Origin: Ceriagrion tenellum
Taxonomy: Eukaryota > Arthropoda > Insecta > Odonata > Coenagrionidae
Reading direction: 5' to 3'
NCBI GenBank assembly: GCA_963169105.1
Contig: OY720637.1
Span: 29,941,925-30,005,924 of the forward strand
DNA length: 64,000 bases
Shown here: positions 11,479 to 23,289 of the stretch, in pieces
Layout: each line of letters opens with the position of its first letter
How positions within the stretch are numbered: position 1 is the stretch's first letter
Notes under the pieces: generated by a model
The model's database searches: none
What the model was told of the DNA's origin: nothing
Seen by the model: the letters and a program-made list of their open reading frames with translations, nothing else
Made by a program: the position numbers and the translations under genes

Positions 11479-12314
11479 CTACTATATTCGGATTGATGTC
11501 TGCTGATTAATTTTTCGTATGTGGACGTGGAATGCAATTGCGCACGCTTTTATCGTTATGGCGATGCGGCTTGATGTATGCACAAGACTGTACATCGCAG
11601 TGCTATGATATTCCAGTGCTGCCCATCCTCACCGAGGGGAGGAGCAGATTGTGCGGGGAGGAGGAGATCGGTTTTGAGGTTTAGAAGTGCGAGGGAGGAG
11701 AGCAGGGAAAGGAAAATGGTGGGGGGTAGAGAGAGAGTTGGGAAGCCCTTGGAGACCTCTGTTGTAATTGTTCACGGAAGAAAGATTTAAGCCAGGATTC
11801 GTAACAAATCGTAGAGGGAGGGGCGGGGCGGCGGTGAAGATTGGGAGGATGGGGGCGGAACTTAGTGCCTATGACAGGGTAAAGGCGCGCTGCACTTGTG
11901 TTCGAATGCTCGCGTCTCTTTTTTGCCCTCTCCTCTGTAGGGGAAGGGGGTTCTTCTTTCCGCCCACCCTCCCGACCCTGGTTCCGTAAACGGCCCCCTA
12001 TCCCCCTTCCCCCCCCCCCTTGGGGATGAGTTAGCGGCTGGGAACTGTCAGGGGCCTCGCCCGATGGGACACCCCTCAGGTAGTTAGGGGGCGAGTTGGA
12101 GTGTAGCAGCGGGCAATTAATGCTCTCCCTCTCTCTCTCATCTAGTATGGATTTTTGCGGCGGGATTTATGGCCGCGTGTGTGGGATCCGCTTCATTCGC
12201 TCCGTTTTTCGCTCTCATCTCGCTAACTCGCTTATTTATCCGTCTCCCTCTCTCTCTCTATCTCTCTCTCTCTCCTTCCACATCTTCCTCACACCCTCTC
12301 CCCATCTCCAACCG
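11479..12314. other. No recognised gene; GC-rich with CT microsatellite
   Basis: A G/C-rich, purine- then pyrimidine-biased block at 11630-12070, including a C run near 12010, and a CT microsatellite at about 12236-12275. Frames open here reflect composition. Confidence 0.5.
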
Positions 12315-13095
12315 TCACAAAATGCCATACCTACAGTGTGGTTGGAGTAAACATAAAATCTTCACGCATAATATTCGCCGGGGAAGTACAAAATCATTTA
12401 TAAAATCTTCATCAAAAAAACATAAAAATCAAATAAAATACCTTGGAATTACCTTAACTTCTGTTATCGTGGAGAACACTCATACTAAACTAATGCGGCA
12501 CAACATTAAACCGGATGTTTCATCCGGTGTTCCTCAAGGAAGCGTGATTGGCCCTCGTCTATTCATTATTTATATTAATGACCTAAGTTCTCGAGTTAAC
12601 ACAAATAAGATTACTTGGCCACGATACATTTATCTACCGTGAAATAAGCGAAGACGCGGACTTCGAAACTCTGTCATCGGACCTTAACAACGTTCATTCG
12701 TGGTGCCAGGAGTGGGGGTTAGATTTAAATATTAGTAAATACACCACAGTTCACTTCCTGCGAAGTCATCACACAAATACCATACCTATACTGTGGGTGG
12801 AGTAAAGATAAAATCTTCAGATACAGTTAAATATCTTGGAATTACCTTAACTTCTGATATTACGTGGGGTACACACACGCAAAACATATGCGGCACAGCA
12901 TTAAAGAAACTAGGTTTTATTAAGCATATAATATGAAGGTCCTCGGATGAAAAAAATAAAAGAGAGATGATTCTTCGCTCTGGTCAGGCCACACCTCGAA
13001 TACGTCGCGAGCATTTGGGACCCTGGTCATAAAGATTTAACCAAAAAAATTAGTAAAATACAATGAAAAGCAGCGCACTTCGAAAGGTTGAGAGG
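12315..13095 (+). mobile_element. CR1/Jockey-type LINE, rearranged RT fragment
   Basis: Contains the RT motif SSGVPQGSVIGPRLFIIYIN at about 12518-12580, then a frameshifted DDT-like and SWCQEWGLDLNISK segment, and a degraded HLEYVASIWDPG-like end. The thumb segment (GITLTSD-like) occurs twice, at about 12330-12510 and 12780-12920, so the copy is internally duplicated or made of two copies. Confidence 0.8.
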
Positions 13096-14397
13096 GACAG
13101 CTATTTACTGGTGGGAGAAGGTGGAAGGTAGCTAGTTTTAGGCGAAATGAAGGGGGAATGGAAAGTATGAGGAATTAAAGATATGAATAAGAAATCATGG
13201 GGAGTTCGCTGATGAAATACTAAGTTTTTTGTCCAATTTAAAGATGCAGTGTACTGGGTAGAATACTCAAATGGAGTAATGAAAGAATTGATCAAAGCTA
13301 CATGTCCATGAACTATTTCTGGTAATGCTTTCCCCTTAGAGTGTCAGTTACCGCAATCTCTCCCTTCGCATGCTTTCATTGCCTGTGTTGCTTTCATCTA
13401 ATGTCTTAATCATATTATTCAGTTTCTGAGCCTTTTTATGTTCATTCTCTACTTAATTTGACCGAAATATTCCAGAGGCTCCAGGTAATTCCGTTTCCAT
13501 TGTAATGTATACCACGAGACTATTTATTGTCATGGAGCATGCATTAGATTAGCATTACTTTCCCTTATTCTTCTATTCGTGTACTGAGCGCTGGCTTCGC
13601 CAAATCGACTTATTTGTTTGCGTATGGTGTCTTGTTTGAACGTCATCGGTGACTTCACAGCCTAATCTCCTGGGCGCCAAATTGGTTGGAGATAGGTACC
13701 GAGATAAATCAGATGGCTTGACCATTACTGGTACACGGATCTTACAGTTACTATCAATCCTTGCGGGAAATTGAGCACATTGTGTTATCTTGAGGTTTGT
13801 CGCAACATATTTCTGTTAATGAAACGATACATCCGGGAAGGAGACTCCTTGATACAGATACTGATTGAGTAATTAAGGTTTGGCATGATTCTCCAACGGT
13901 GCTTGGGCTTGACACTGGATCGCCCGTGAATAAGCCCTGATAAGGACGATTTCCTAAGTTTTGAAATTAAAGACGGTCTAGAATTGATCTTCTGGCTTTT
14001 ATTTACGGGTAATTTATGTTAATTTTCAGTTAATATAACCTCCTATGCCCATAAATTAATGTTTACTATTTATCCAATCACACTCTGAGCTGTGCTCTTC
14101 CTAATACAAAGAGAACTTTAGAATTTAGATACGTCATGCTTTTTGCACGCACCTAACTTGTTGAATAATCTACGGCCTATTTAATAAAAACGAATTGTAG
14201 GCATGTAAATGAAACGATTTGTGATTGCATGTCACACTTTAGCATCATAATATCCTCGTCATCCGTGTTACAGCAAGAATTTTTTTAATTCCTTTTTTCT
14301 TTTCAATGATTTTTCTTACTTTCACGCGAATCTCTTTCTTTGATCTTTAATGATATCAAGACGAGAAGCTTTCAATTGGTAGAAGGACGTCATAATG
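13096..14397. other. No recognised gene
   Basis: AT-rich sequence with short frames only; I see nothing classifiable. Confidence 0.5.
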
Positions 14398-14571
14398 AAC
14401 AAGATAAAATTTTCGGCTTCCGCAATCTATTTAAAACTTACGACCGGTTTCGGCTGTCATGCCATCTTCAGGTCTTCAGGTGGTGACGGCTTACTACCAG
14501 AAGATGGCTTGACAGCCGAAACCGGTCGTAAGTTTTAAATAAATTGTGGAAGCAACGAATTTTATCTTGTT
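14398..14571. mobile_element. Foldback element with hammerhead-like cores, Penelope type
   Basis: Arms 14398-14471 and 14499-14571 are inverted copies of about 73 bp. The minus-strand arm (14437-14471) reads CTGAAGATGGCATGACAGCC then GAAACCGGTCGTAAG: CUGANGA, a GGC/GCC stem, GAAA, a self-complementary CCGG and a GUC cleavage-type triplet. The plus-strand arm has CAGAAGA, one change from consensus. Confidence 0.6.
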
Positions 14572-15478
14572 TATTGTTCATTCTTTGATCTTTGCGTACC
14601 GTTAATTACTTATTGCATGAACGGTATGACAGTTTTGACCTACGAGCGATAACCGAAAGTATGTGAGATAACATCATACGTTTGTACCAAACTCGGAAGA
14701 TGGTCATCTTTGACGCCGATGAAACTGATCTCCGCTTTGGTTATGGATCTTTATTATCTCCCGGCGAATAGTTAGTTCCGTTTGGATGTTTTCCACGATT
14801 CAAATTCGAGTATGACAAACGAGTGACTAACGTGCCCTACATATGTGATAAGGAGCCGAGAAAGACGTCCGTTGGTCCGACTTGGATCTGTTTGCGCGAT
14901 CCACTTCCTGTCGTGGCGTTCATTTGGACTCAGCATTCTCATCCTCCGCTGTTATCACTGTCCTCCACACCCCTTCTCCCGAACTAACCTCTTTCTCTCC
15001 CATGTTCCCCCTCCTACCATCCTTCCCCTCTAACCACTCCATGCGACGGTCAAAACGTGATTCATCGTCTCCGAAACACTGTCGGCGGGTTCCGAATCGG
15101 ATAGGATGGTGGAGTCAGTGGAGCTTCCGCAGCTGACCACCAGGCGCCGTCGGCCTAGTCACTTTTTGCTCTTTTACTCAGAAATAGTTGTCCTTTTCTT
15201 TTGTTTCAAGGGCGCTGCAATCTCCTCTTCGTGTTTACTCACTGCGGTTAAAGTTTTCGGAAGTTTCTACAGAGAGCAGTTTTTCTCCTGGCCAAAGATT
15301 TGAATTCGGTCGGCTACTATACGAGTGGATGCCCTGCCGGTCAGGGTAAATTTAACAATCTGATGCTCGTGCTTGGAGATGAAGGATTCCCAGCTAATAT
15401 AATAATATAATAATGTTTATTGCTCCAAAATATTATATATAGTTAGAACAAATGATATAATATATAGTTAGAACAAAT
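14572..15478. other. No recognised gene
   Basis: Short frames near 14845-15303 are open on the plus strand in overlapping frames, without family resemblance. A 22-bp direct repeat (TATATAGTTAGAACAAATGA) sits at about 15435-15480. Confidence 0.45.
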
Positions 15479-15947
15479 GAAAAGATTTTTTTTTGAGAAA
15501 TAGCGTCGTTCGCCCTATGGTGATTGCCTAATTTTCCAAATTTTACATTTCTCCCTCGTTCAAAATAATTCAGAAATTTGTATACGACGCTAAGGACGCA
15601 GGTGAGGGTGGGTGACGGTGAATCACGGTGGGCAACTTTAGGTCGCGGGGTAAGGCAAGGATGCCTGTTTTCGCCATTGCTTTTCAGCGATTATGCTGAG
15701 GAAATGGTATGACAGCCATGGGAAGAACTTGAGGTGGGAATCAAAGTAGGGAGGACATCTGATGAAGTCGGTAAGATTCGCGGACGATCAGGCGTTGGCT
15801 AGTGAATCTTCGAAGAGACTGCAAGCTTTGGTGAATGCTTTGGAATTTAGAATAAATAAAAAGATTTCCAAAGAAATAACATCGTTCGCTTTTTGGCGAT
15901 CGCCTGATTTTCTATATTTCACATTTCTTCCACGTTCAAAATAATTA
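15479..15947 (+). mobile_element. RTE-like LINE RT fragment between direct repeats
   Basis: The centre (about 15634-15846) encodes VRQGCLFSPLLFSDYAEEM and, after a frameshift, SVRFADDQALASESSKRLQA: RT motifs with FADD in place of YADD. It is flanked by two similar stretches of about 90 bp (15479-15568 and 15859-15947) sharing GTTCAAAATAATT ends. Confidence 0.75.
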
Positions 15948-16034
15948 TGCTTAAGTGAATTAGTGATAAGTTACGACACACATGCTAAATATTAATTCTC
16001 ATTCCAGAGGCCTGAGGAAACAGATTTGCTTTAA

Positions 16035-16336
16035 GATAGCGAAATAGTTGCTAGTCATAATGGGGACCATTTTTGAATCATTCGTGTTAACTTCAGCAGC
16101 TGTAGGAAGCATGGATTAAATATTGATTTTTAATAATTCTGCAGTACAATACTTTTATATGGCTGAAACTTTAAGTAATCGAATAAAATATCTTTATATT
16201 TTCACTTGACTCATTTTCTTCACGCGGTACGTTTAAAACTCCTTCACAACTGAAGATTTTTGTCGATATTGAAAAAATCACTGCGGTGACAATATCATTT
16301 ATTTTCAAAAATGTTCGAGAAGTTACACAAAGTACT
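16035..16336 (+). mobile_element. piggyBac-like MITE, truncated copy
   Basis: Aligns with the left 60% of the 5077 and 23290 copies, including CTAGTCATAAT, CACGCGGTACGTTT and CACTGCGGTGACAATAT. It ends where the RTE-like fragment begins. Confidence 0.75.
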
Positions 16337-16344
16337 CACTACTT

Positions 16345-16560
16345 GTTCTTCTATTCTGTATGGTTTTCCACAGGGTCCTCACCTCTTCTTCTCTTATATA
16401 CACTCCATAATATTTTGCCCGTCCATTTCATCTTCAGCATCCGCCTCCAGCTCCTAGTTTCGAAGGCTTCTATTCTTTTCTGGTCAGCTTTTCCAATGGT
16501 CCATGCTTCTGATCCATAGAGTGCCACGCTCCACACTTTGTATCATGATACTAATTTCTG
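16345..16560 (-). mobile_element. Second RTE-like group, C-terminal fragment
   Basis: The minus strand encodes WSVALYGSEAWTIGKADQKR then IEAFETRSWRRMLKMKW, the signature of an RTE-like C-terminal domain distinct from the ETWTLRKEDE group. Confidence 0.8.
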
Positions 16561-17985
16561 AATCTATCCCAGATATCGTCATCATGCGCTATGCAATGCA
16601 TTGATATGGCTAATGGAAGTGGAGCGCTTTGACCTCACAACTGCGTCATTTCATTTCGCTTGTTACGTTGGCCGGCGTAGAGCTGTGAACAACGGTAGGC
16701 ATTGTAATTTCGCATCCAGTTGTGAAGTGAGTCGACGGAAAACCGATGGTGTATATGTGATTTCTGGCAATGTCTACACTGTTAATGTGCGGAATAATGA
16801 TGACTATACCGTTGCTAACCTTGGAAATATACCTGTGACTTTCTGTTTAGGGTTAACTTGGATGGAAAAACCAAAAATCACACCCTTGGTTCACTCGGTC
16901 GATTTTTTCGTTATTCAGTGCTAATGGTGCATTATGACTCAATGGAAAACACAAAGAGATTCCCTTTTATGCGTGTGCATTGCAAAAATGCTGTGGCGAC
17001 ACTTCTTTGCTGCCCTTGAAACAATAAGCTGCGCAAAATGACCTTTCATTTCTCTGGTATTGTCCGAATGGGGGTGGATTTCCAAATACCTGGGGAACGC
17101 CAAAGGAAGTGAGTGGACCTCTAGCCGTTGGGAAAAAGAGTTACGTCTCTGACCTCGGCTTTTCTTACAAACTAAGTCTCCAAGTTTAAGTTTAATGCTC
17201 GGAGTGAAATAGACTCAGTCCTTTGATGTTGAACGGCAGAGTTCTCTGCTTCGAGTGTCCCTTAAAAGTTTATCTCGCCGATAGCGTCCTCATCTCTATA
17301 TCCGCGAGACTGACGACGCCGATTGATCGACGTTGTGAAAATAAGGCGCAACGGTTCTGACGATTGCACTTCTCTTCATAGAGACAGCTTCCGTGGGCGT
17401 CCGTCCATTGTTGCGTCCCTTCGTTCGAGTTTCGTTCATCAGATGTTTTTCACAAGTGGGTACCAGCAATGGAGTGATACTCCGGGTCGGGTATGCTACA
17501 CATCTTCCGAGTTATAATTTATATGCACATGCATATCATTTACCGCGAGAGTAGGTTTCGAAGGTGTTCTTCACCGTATCTGTTATCATTCTATCATGTC
17601 CCGTGATCAGGATCTTGGTGGCGAAATACATCTAATAATAATGGTGTGGGAGGTTTGTATTTGAACCGAGATCATTCTGATCGCGTAACTTAGGGGTCAC
17701 GTGGTATCACAAACCAGAAGGGTTCGAGAATTCGGTGTATTTAAGCCACTCGTAAAAGTCTCCCGCAGCCTTTCCTATCGAGTTTTTCTCGTGGGAGCAC
17801 TGTTCATTAAGTTCAAAACCGCGAATAGAGACGCAATGAACTGCATATCAGACGCTTAAGTTATCCATCAGAGTGGCTTACACTCTCCGTAATCTCGAAA
17901 GGTGGCGTTCATGGGAAAAAGACAACTGCCGTGCTCAAAGAAGATAGGACAACAAACTAGGATATAGTACGTAAAGATATTCGTG
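16561..17985. other. No recognised gene
   Basis: A 107-codon frame at 16601-16924 has no recognised domain, no intron signals I trust and no neighbours in support. A tRNA-like scrap near 17630-17690 is too degraded to call. Confidence 0.4.
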
Positions 17986-18395
17986 AGGAGCGAGGCTCTT
18001 TGTGAATCGGAAGCATGGACCATTGGAAAAGCTGACCAGGAAAGACTATAAGCCTTGGAAACCTGGTGTTGGTTGAGAATACTGAAGATAAAATGGACGG
18101 TCAAAAGAAGAAATGATGAAGTGTACATATGAGTAGAAGAGGAGAGGACCATATGGAACACCTCAGAAATAAGAACAACAAGATGGGTTGGACAGTCCCT
18201 GAGACACAATGGGTTTGTGAAGAACGTAGTTGAAGGTAAAATGGAGGGAAAAGTCCCCAGGAAGGAAGACCCAGGAATAAGTTCATGGACCAAATGAAGA
18301 GTTAAGTACATCGGGAGAGATACCAGGAGGTAAGGATACTACCATTGGATAGGGAAGGGTGGAGAACTCCAGTCAATCAATCTTAGGATTGAACA
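17986..18395 (+). mobile_element. Second RTE-like group, C-terminal fragment
   Basis: A broken frame with CESEAWTIGKADQERL, LRILKIKWTVKRRNDEV, TTRWVGQSLRHNGFVKN and VEGKMEGKVPRKEDPG; same group as 16345 and 39246. Confidence 0.8.
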
Positions 18396-20946
18396 ACCAA
18401 TGAGGATGAATCTCGAACCGTTCATTGTTGTTCCACGTGACTCCTTAATTACGTTATCGGGATTACCTCCAACGGTTCACGACAGATACGATAGAGCGCT
18501 GGAGTAATAGTCGCCAATTGCTTCACATTCTCATTCACCGTTGAAAACTTCCTGTTCTCTGTGAGTTGTTCTTATAAAATGCTCACCGACGACATTGCTT
18601 ACCTCTAAAGAAAAAACCTAATACTTTCGGTAAAATTATAGACGAAAACGTAATATAATGTGTTGAGATTTAAGGAACAAAGTGGAAGATTTCCGATTTA
18701 GTGTAAACTGATTGTCAGCTTCACGTGTCATGAGATTGTCAGATCAGCCCTTGCTGTAATTCAAAATCCCTCGGGTTTATTTTCCCTCTGTTCCTTTAAT
18801 AATTTAATTCCATGGGTTGCGGCTGCAACCAGCGGAAAATACTTCATTTAGAGGATTCTAATCAGTGGGTCGTTTCAGATGACGCACGCGTGCCTAGTCC
18901 TCGGATAAATGCGTATTACTACCGACCGCAGGCGCCCCAGTATTGTTAAAAACCGAGCTCATTGTCCCAGAAGGAAAAGGAAGAATAGCGGGTCGGTCTG
19001 ATTGAAAACCTCCATCAAACAACTTCGAATCATGCGTCTGTGTTGTTTAAGCTCTTGTTGATGACTTCTAAGTTTTCCACTTCTTTGTTTCTATAATTTT
19101 TAATAATTTGGGCATTATTCAGAGATTCGGCATTGTGCAAATATTTTCGGAATAAAAAATTTAACTCTTCTTATACATAATGCCCTTAGTTTCATTATTA
19201 TCATATCTCCATAGCAACTACCAATCTGTTGATTGGTTTGCCAGCGCTCTCCGCTCAATGCATGTGGCCGTTTTATTCCTACGTTTGTCTTCACTCGGGC
19301 AGCCTTCGTCGTAAGCGAAATACCTTTATCAGCTTAAGAAAAATATGTGCTGATGAATCTCGGAAAATCTAAGTTGTGCATTGATTTTTGTGAGCATCCT
19401 GCGCTTTAAGATTTTATCCTCCCAAATAACTCACAACGCACTTTTCACTGTTTGAATCTAGTCCGAACCCAACGACGTTTTTACCGGCAAGACATGAACT
19501 CGAGATAAGAAACACAACTCGTGTTGTGTAGCTTTAACAAGCACTTTTCGCGTGCGGTGTAACTTTCTCGTAATTTTTAATTAGCTAGGCCGCAACGATT
19601 CTGTAACCAGCCAGGTACGTAATTTCTTATCTAAACAGTAACAGGAGTTACCCGAAAAAAAGGATTGTAAAACGCCTTCGTCAAAATACCATGACGATGA
19701 AACTTCTTACGGAGGAAGAAATTTTCCTGGAAGGAGTCCGGGGTTCTTCGGCTTGTCCGTCAAATGCGCCCGGCCCCAACCTAGTTCCCCTCTACTTCTT
19801 ACTATTAGGAGTGGGATGGGGCGGTAGGGTTGAGGGGAGGGAGGAGTGGGGGGTGTTTAAAATACCCCCTCAACCCCACCCCACCGTCCTTTCTCCGTCC
19901 GGAAACTGACTCACACCACCTTCTTCCCAGCAAGCGCCCCTCCCCCTTCCTCGCTTCCCCCGCGCGGGAAGGAAACAAGTCACATCCTGAGGAAGTGTTT
20001 GAGGCCGGGAAGCAGAGATGGGCCTCGCCGTCGTCGACGGGGGAACTAGAGGAACTGGCGAAGGCGGTAAAGGGGGGGAGGATCGGCGGGTGAAAGATAT
20101 GGGGTGGGGGGACGCCCGAGTGCATTGCCTGGGTGGGAAGTTTTCTTATCTCATTCTCTCTCTTCCCCCTCCCCTCCCTGCCCCATTCTCTCAAAGTCTT
20201 CGCTTTTAATTCTTCGCCATTCCGTCGAGGCCAGTCGCTGGCTCGAGAGTCTTGTGAGGTGACGGGTGTGATTTTTTTCTGGCGAGGCGTCGCAATCACT
20301 GCCTCCCAGAGACGTAACTCCTTCCGTATATCTCCCTCTACCTACTAGCAGGAGTTCCGAGGATTGGCTCTCCCTACCGCCTACGTCGATATTTCAAACG
20401 TGCTGCTCACAAGTCTTACAGTTATTGTCTTAATCCTAGAGGATACTCGTGATCTTAGTCACCCTGTGCTCTTCGATAATTCGGGTTTTAGTGTGGCCGT
20501 GGCCTAGTGTGCTCTAAATAAGAAGTGATCGATTGTTTTTTGGAAGGTTGAGAGGCCCAATACCTTACCCTTGTGGAATACTATCCGAGCTTCGTCGTTG
20601 ACGCTCCCGTGGGACGTTTTCGCTGCTGTTCATCCGTCGCCGTCGATGGGTCAAGATGGAATTAGGAACCCAAGGCGGTGAATTGTCTTTGATTGATTTC
20701 TGTTGTTGGATCGAACCCGCAATCCGATTAGTCGTTTTGAAGACAAGGAGAAGAGTGTTGAGAACAGGCGTCGCGTTACGGAGCTTGTGCTGTGTTGAAA
20801 AATAAGTGTGATTGTGTGTTCTTGTGCCTGTGTTTCTGCGTTCTCAGCGAGACCGACTGAACGGTCGTTCTCGTGCTTTTTCGAAGAGGATACGTGCCAG
20901 TTGACCGCGGCCCCCCGTTGCACATACTAGAGGGGCGGGGCGTGAC
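18396..20946. other. Unassigned sequence; GC-rich block before the candidate exon at 20947
   Basis: 18396-19690 is ordinary AT-rich sequence without features I can call. 19700-20350 and 20560-20946 are GC-rich, with several open frames on both strands that look compositional. A promoter or 5' leader for the exon at 20947 is possible, but I see no clear TATA box. Confidence 0.4.
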
Positions 20947-21147
20947 ATGTTGAAGCACCGCTTCCCGCCGCCGGCGCGGCTGTTGGTGAAGAGGAGGAAT
21001 GCCGTTCGCCGTCGCTCCACCTCGTACACGTCCGTGCACCGCGAGGATGGCTTCGATCATTTGGGCGTGGTGCTGCGCCGGAGGTCAATCAGGGGCCGCG
21101 GGTCGTCCTCCTCGGCCCCACGCTCATGGCCCGACGCGCCCTCGCAG
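20947..21147 (+). CDS. Candidate alternative first exon, Arg-rich N terminus
   Basis: A 67-codon open frame starts at the ATG at 20947, with an in-frame TGA 15 codons upstream, and stops at a CAG|GTAATA donor at 21147/21148 in phase 0. The next known + strand exon, 35545, starts in phase 0, so the two can splice in frame. The peptide starts MLKHRFPPPARLLVKRR and is very basic, with two RRRS motifs that would suit basophilic kinases such as PKA. It sits in a GC-rich stretch unlike the surrounding AT-rich DNA, as expected for a first exon and promoter. In vertebrate RAPGEF2 a short isoform skips the first cNMP-like domain by using a later first exon; this could be the insect equivalent. I do not recognise the peptide itself. 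It could belong to another gene or be a chance frame in GC-rich DNA. Confidence 0.4.
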
Positions 21148-21177
21148 GTAATAGTTGGAAGGTCTTCGGATAAATAA

Positions 21178-21905
21178 TTGATGCGAGGTGCCACTTCACT
21201 CTGGTTAGGTCACACCTGGAAAGTCTCGCCAGCATATAAAGGCCTGGTTACACGATACAATAACCCATACTTACCTGTTCATGTACAAGTTCATATACGA
21301 ATGCGTGAACCAAAAGGAGTAGGTTCTATTTTCCTTTTCAATCGTTCAGGCATTCGTACCAGTTGGTGTGGTTACACGGTGAATTTTCGCGTTCATTCAC
21401 GCGTTCATGCATTCACACATTAACTCGTTCGGGTTTATGTATCGTGTAACCAGGGATAAAGACGCGGCACAACATGTAATACGAAACATAGGTACAATGC
21501 TAAGGAAAGCTGCGCGATTCGTTGAAAACTGTCGCGAACGAACGTGTAGTGTTTTTAATCTTTAAGGAGGATAAATTGAGGAGCCGCTAGAGACCCAGAG
21601 GCTGCACGCCAAGCTTAGACTATTTTAGAATTTCAGAACAGGTGTGTTTCAATATGGCACGCGGGGTATCATTGTGACCCCGCACTATGTACTTAGTTCC
21701 GATAGAAGCGATAAAATGAGGGAGATACATTGCCGATGAGAAAGGAAAACAACTTGTTCTTCCCTCGCACAATAAGGGACTGTAGTGAAAACTGAGCTCC
21801 TCAAAACATCCAACGCTCTCAAAATATCCTTCACCTGCCTATAATCTTCTCCATGACACGGCTGGAGTCACGACTATATTGTATTGCTGGTACACCCCAG
21901 TGCCA
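21178..21905 (+). mobile_element. CR1/Jockey-type LINE 3' part, interrupted by a small TIR element
   Basis: The left piece encodes a TLVRSHLES-like remnant (21184-21240). After the insert the frame resumes with KDAAQHVIRNIGTMLRKAA and RFVENCRERT, and later SDRSDKMREIHC and the 3' tail. Confidence 0.75.
21242..21455. mobile_element. 214-bp TIR element with 6-bp target duplication
   Basis: Ends GCCTGGTTACACGATACA and TGTATCGTGTAACCAGGG are inverted copies except for the outermost base. ATAAAG is duplicated at 21236-21241 and 21456-21461. No coding capacity. Confidence 0.85.
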
Positions 21906-23289
21906 GCTCCGAAACAGCGTCAGTTATTGTCATCAACGTCAGAAATCAGTTGACCCTAAAAATTGATCGACTGCTGCCCCCCCCCCCCTCTTGTCCCGCG
22001 TCAGGTTACGGAGACTTCTTCTGTTCTAAGTGTTACTCGTGAGATTTTCCCCTCTGTCGTTCTCGAAACGAGTTCATTGTGCCTCTGGACGTGACCACTT
22101 CACTGCGATCTCTTCCGCAGATCACTCTGTACAGTTTCCCATACCTGCCTCTTGGTTAAGCTGAGAATATCTCCTCTCGTAATAGCAATTGTTATTTAAC
22201 ACACTCATCCTCTCGTAACTGAGGCTGGAACTTACTTATGCTTCCAGGATTTATTGAACAAATAGCGAAATTAAGTTGTTTATTCGATCTGGTTGGGCTT
22301 CATCCCGTTTTCGTCACTAGTTATGGGATCCGTAAAGGAAATCTTCAACACTCGAACTAAAGAAACTATCTCATGGAAAGCCAAAATCTTTGATATGAGA
22401 AAATTAAAGTATTTATTGAATTTTGAGATCACTTGTGGATAGTAATCAATGAATATACCTCTACTCTTCCTCTTCACCTGTAGAACAGGAAGGATAAACC
22501 TGAGCGAAAGATTTTGCATATCAGACATAAATGTGAAATTCCTTCTTTCAAAGTTCAATTCGCGACTGCAACTTCAAAATAGCAAGATTTTTATGTACCA
22601 AAAACGCCTTACTTTTTGTCTTCTCCATTTGCAGGCCATTTATTATTCCCTTCCTGCCTTGTATTTAAACCCCTTGCCGCATGCCAGTTCGGCTTCTAGC
22701 TGGGTCGTATATACGTTGTAATTGCGTGTCTCGTGTCTTACGGGGAAAATGGTTTTAGGATATATACGGCATATAGCGTTTATGGGAGATGAAATACGGT
22801 AGGGGCACAACAATGACAAAACGTCTCATTTGGCGGACGATTTTCTGCGCAAGACGCTCTTTTGGAGTGGCCATAGATTTCCTGGTTTACAGTTCCTCCG
22901 CCACCTGAACTCGACCCAGGGCCTTTCGTGTGGGAAGTCAATGAGCAAGCAACTGCACTAAAACGACACGCTTAGTGTATTTGCACCTTCGGCTTCGGTG
23001 AGCATTAATCATCGTGTAGTGTTCGGCAGCCGAGGTATGCAGCGTGGATGGAATACACAAGTTGGTGACCGTGCGTTTAAAGGCCGGTCGGTAGTCGACT
23101 GTGACGAGTGTCCATTGTGATCTTCCCCCCAACGAGCACATTCAGTTTGATTCTTCGAAGGAATGCGTTCCAACTATTGTTTGACGCAACGAATCCTCAC
23201 TTTCTTGAGTATAGTCTGTGTTCCTTTCATACCAGTTCTTCTTCTTCACTCTTCAATGCACTGTTGCGTTTGCCTCGATATAATTCATA
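21906..23289. other. No recognised gene
   Basis: Includes a C homopolymer near 21978 and a degraded tRNA-like stretch on the minus strand at about 22890-22975, perhaps a SINE scrap. Nothing else is called. Confidence 0.4.

Noticed and set aside
12236..12275. CT-rich tract as a regulatory GAGA-type element
   Set aside because: A plain microsatellite beside transposon fragments; no promoter or gene nearby to support regulation.
16601..16924. A 107-codon plus-strand frame
   Set aside because: No domain, no conserved motif, no supportive splice sites or neighbours.
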